DNA of 64,000 nucleotides from positions 2,791,501 to 2,855,500 of the forward strand of contig BSDZ01000080.1 in NCBI GenBank assembly GCA_030268105.1, given 5' to 3'. Made by a program: the position numbers and the translations under genes. Position 1 is the stretch's first letter. The number at the start of each line of letters is the position of its first letter. Positions 61,701 through 64,000 of the stretch are shown here, in pieces. Below the pieces are notes generated by a model that saw nothing but the letters and a program-made list of their open reading frames with translations, had not been told where the DNA came from and made no database searches. This stretch comes from Volvox africanus (lineage: Eukaryota > Chlorophyta > Chlorophyceae > Chlamydomonadales > Volvocaceae).

Positions 61701-63991
61701 GGAAGTAGCGTCGCGGCCAGTAGCATCAGCCGTGTAAGGTGTAGCTGGCGCTGCATAGCCGCCGCGTGCCAGGGACACATCACTCGGCCCACCATGGCGG
61801 GTATGGCTGCTGCTGCCTGGCAGCACAGCGGAGCCACCGAGGTAATCACATTCGCCGCAAGCTGCCTGGCAGCTGCTGCTGGCGAGTCACGGTAAACGGC
61901 AGCCGTTAGCTGTAGTACACCGTACAATAAGGACGCCGCAGCCGCCTGCGGCAGCGACAGGAGTAAAGGATGGGTTCAAACGAGGTCTTTCTACCCGCAT
62001 CCCCGGATGGCGAATCGCTGCACATGTCGAATGTCATCACACATATCGTCTGTTGGACCACACACGGGGATGACCCAACACAAGCACAGTATAGGCGCAG
62101 CAGCATAACACGCTCCGTAACACTCCATCGAGTACACGGAGCGTAGGGTTAGATTCCCGAGGCTCGCTCTCAGTGCTAGCTAAGCGCCGCATGTAAGGTG
62201 CTCATCCTCATGTACAGCACCACCACCGGCTGCGGGCCAATGCATCTCCGTTAATGGCTCTCACCTGCACGCATGCTTGCGCCAGCGCACCAAGCCGCAG
62301 TCCGTCCGTCGTGGTCTCCACCGTCGGTGCCACAACACATGCGCCGCCCACCGCCGCCAGCGCCCACTCCGCCAGCGCTCGGCCAACCAACGACCCACGG
62401 GCCCGCTGCCTCTCTGGGCTCTGGTCCTCCGCTCCGTCAGTGCCCCCCCTTCCATCCGACTTTTCCCGGAGCTGGCCTCTTGCTACCCTTTCGGTTATGC
62501 TGACCCCTTCATGGTCGTCAAGTTGCGGTATCCGCAGCAAAGCGATGGCCAGCTCATCAGTCGCCGACGCAGCCGGCTCCACATGCTGCTGCTGCTGCTG
62601 GTGCGCGTCGTAACAACAACTGGTTGCTCTGGCCGGTCGCAGCAACAACAGCCCTGAAGCGTCGAGCGCCAGACGCACGGGCGCAGAAGCGGGCACCGCT
62701 ACAGCAACGGTGGACCAGTAGGCGGTGAGGAAGGAAGTCACTGCTGCCAGGCAGGCCACATGCGCAGCAGCACTTGGCAGAAAGACGGCAGGGTGTGCCC
62801 CGAAGAGCGCACGTAGCAAGCCCCCGCTGGGCCCAGTCCTCGCGGCGGGGCCAACACTGCCGCGGCTTACGGCCGCGGCCGACAGCAAGGGCACTGACAG
62901 ATAGCAACGCGTGACCGCGGGGACGGCGATACTGGCGAGGGAGGCTGGACGAAGCCATCCCAGCGCCTCCGCCGCCATCACCGCCGCAGCACCCGGACTG
63001 AGCATGCTGCGGCCGATTGTGGCGTCGCCGCTGGCCACCGCAAATGAATGCCGTACCAGCGCTGCCAGCAGCAGGTACATTTCCGCTGCTGTAAGCTGGC
63101 ATATAGTCACGGCTGTCGCCGGCAACCTGTTGCTGGAGCTCAACGGCGGCGGCAATAGGTGGCAGAGGTTGCCGTACAGGTCATCCAGGGATGCCAGGGA
63201 GATGCCGTGGTGGGCGCATACCCGCCAAATGCGGAGCGCCTCTAGGCGTAGCAGCTGTAGCGCCACTGAGGCCTCGCTAGGAGCCTGTTCCGGCTGCTCC
63301 CGAGCTGTTCCCACGGTGCCCCGGTCGATGACGTCACCGCCAGCAGGGGCCCCGAGGAGTGCGTATGCGGGCACGCGGGCGAGCAGCCCTGCGTGTGTGG
63401 AACCCAGCGAGAGCTCTCTGAACGCCACCCTTCTGCATTACTTAGCTTTTCCCAATACAGTTCCGGCGCTACCTCTTTTTGCTAAGTCTTTTTGCTCATG
63501 GTGTTCCACAGGGCCAATATAAAGAAATTCAGGTCGTTTTTTTGTCTACACAGCCCGAGGTGGCGATTTATGGCTTTCAGAAGGACAGTACGACAGGAGC
63601 TATGACTCCTTTTTAAGGAAGGCCTACGCATCCATCTAGTTCATACATGTACCGTACAGCACCTGCCCCCCCTAAATCGGCTTTCCACCACGTCGAGCCG
63701 TAACCGACACACCCGTGTCCAATATGGATAGCACCTTCCTACTTAATTGCATTGAACGTTGAACGCTCGCCTTACCGGCAGACCGCACCAAGTGTGCTAC
63801 CAGAGCGGACGAACAACAGAGAAGACGCACCAGTCTCAGCGCCGCAACCTGCGCTGCCATCGACTCTATGACGCTGGCCGCTGCCGTCCCGGCCGCCGCT
63901 GTGGCAGCAGCGGCGGCGGCGGGGTCCAGCAGTGTGCCCACAGCGGCCAGCAACTCCGGCTCCTTCGCCACCGCCAGTGCGGTTTCAGAAC
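58788..63991 (-). CDS. RPAP1: RPAP1/MINIYO-like RNA polymerase II-associated protein, C-terminal part
   Basis: Six exons: 63991-63776, 63388-62265, 61945-60632, 60272-60171, 60018-59860, 59543-58788; about 1,222 residues to TAA, with the 5' part off the right edge. All joins keep frame. The protein is a helical, Ala/Leu-rich solenoid. The best family anchor is LQLLRLEALRIWRVCAHHGI followed by SLDDLYGNLCHLL (about 63260-63158), matching the conserved LRLEAxRLWxVxxxYG...LYPxL block of RPAP1 and plant MINIYO, which carry RNA polymerase II to the nucleus and link Mediator to the polymerase. The order of later segments (EWLAPALSEQLISALG; LASYLLQREQWPALERAW) is compatible. Low-complexity inserts include a polyglutamate run (61547-61582) and Gln-rich stretches near 60880 and 62590. 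The RPAP1 N-terminal domains are outside the window, so the assignment rests on one strong block. The joint 63776/63388 is the least certain. Confidence 0.68.
61547..61582. repeat. (CTC)n repeat encoding polyglutamate
   Basis: Twelve TCC/CTC triplets, read on the minus strand as a run of about 12 Glu in the RPAP1-like protein. In frame, so length change would not break the gene. Confidence 0.85.
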
Positions 63992-64000
63992 CTGCAAGCG

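Noticed and set aside
1..64000. CRISPR arrays, bacterial operons, insertion sequences with transposase, rRNA genes
   Set aside because: None seen; the window is eukaryotic nuclear DNA with intron-split genes and no repeat-spacer arrays or transposase frames.

Overview
The window reads as nuclear DNA of a green alga, most likely a volvocine (Chlamydomonas/Gonium/Volvox group). Genes are cut into many exons by introns of roughly 100-650 bases. Proteins carry long Ala/Pro/Gly/Gln-rich disordered stretches, TGTAA polyadenylation-type pentamers lie downstream of several stop codons, and the gene content is eukaryotic. Exon maps below were built by hand from reading frame, splice consensus and protein similarity; within each map all mapped exons join in one frame. 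Species cannot be named from the sequence alone.

Layout, left to right: 3' end of a TRAPPC2L-type trafficking gene (+, 77-755); a large single-exon gene for an AT-hook/coiled-coil protein with a plastid-like N-terminus (-, 1845-3995); a nine-exon secreted protein joining a lamin tail domain to a fasciclin (FAS1) domain, a Cys-rich motif and an Ala/Pro/Gly tail (-, 6474-11037); a near-perfect 94-base-arm hairpin (11413-11654); two tandem genes for small group-1-LEA-like hydrophilic proteins (+, about 12573-13447 and 14538-15522) and a divergent third copy on the other strand (17045-17231); a 13-exon selenium-binding protein/methanethiol oxidase (+, 18348-22870); a HEATR6 homologue (+, 25003-31537); an organellar DEAD-box helicase resembling plant RH22 (-, 31980-35699); a very large FH1-FH2 formin (+, about 36143-47520); an Aurora/CALK-like kinase with a long disordered tail (-, 49225-52964); an Mo25 scaffold (-, 53915-57205); and the C-terminal part of an RPAP1/MINIYO-like protein running off the right end (-, 58788-63991).

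There is no operon logic. Genes are independent and sit in convergent, divergent or tandem pairs. Loose themes are desiccation/stress (LEA-like cluster), cell shape and signalling (formin, kinase, Mo25), organelle RNA work (helicase) and extracellular matrix (LTD-FAS1 protein). The points most worth following are the LTD-FAS1 architecture, the hairpin as a possible small-RNA precursor or foldback element, the LEA-like cluster with a diverged inverted copy, and three GC-AG introns that are needed to keep frame or family continuity.
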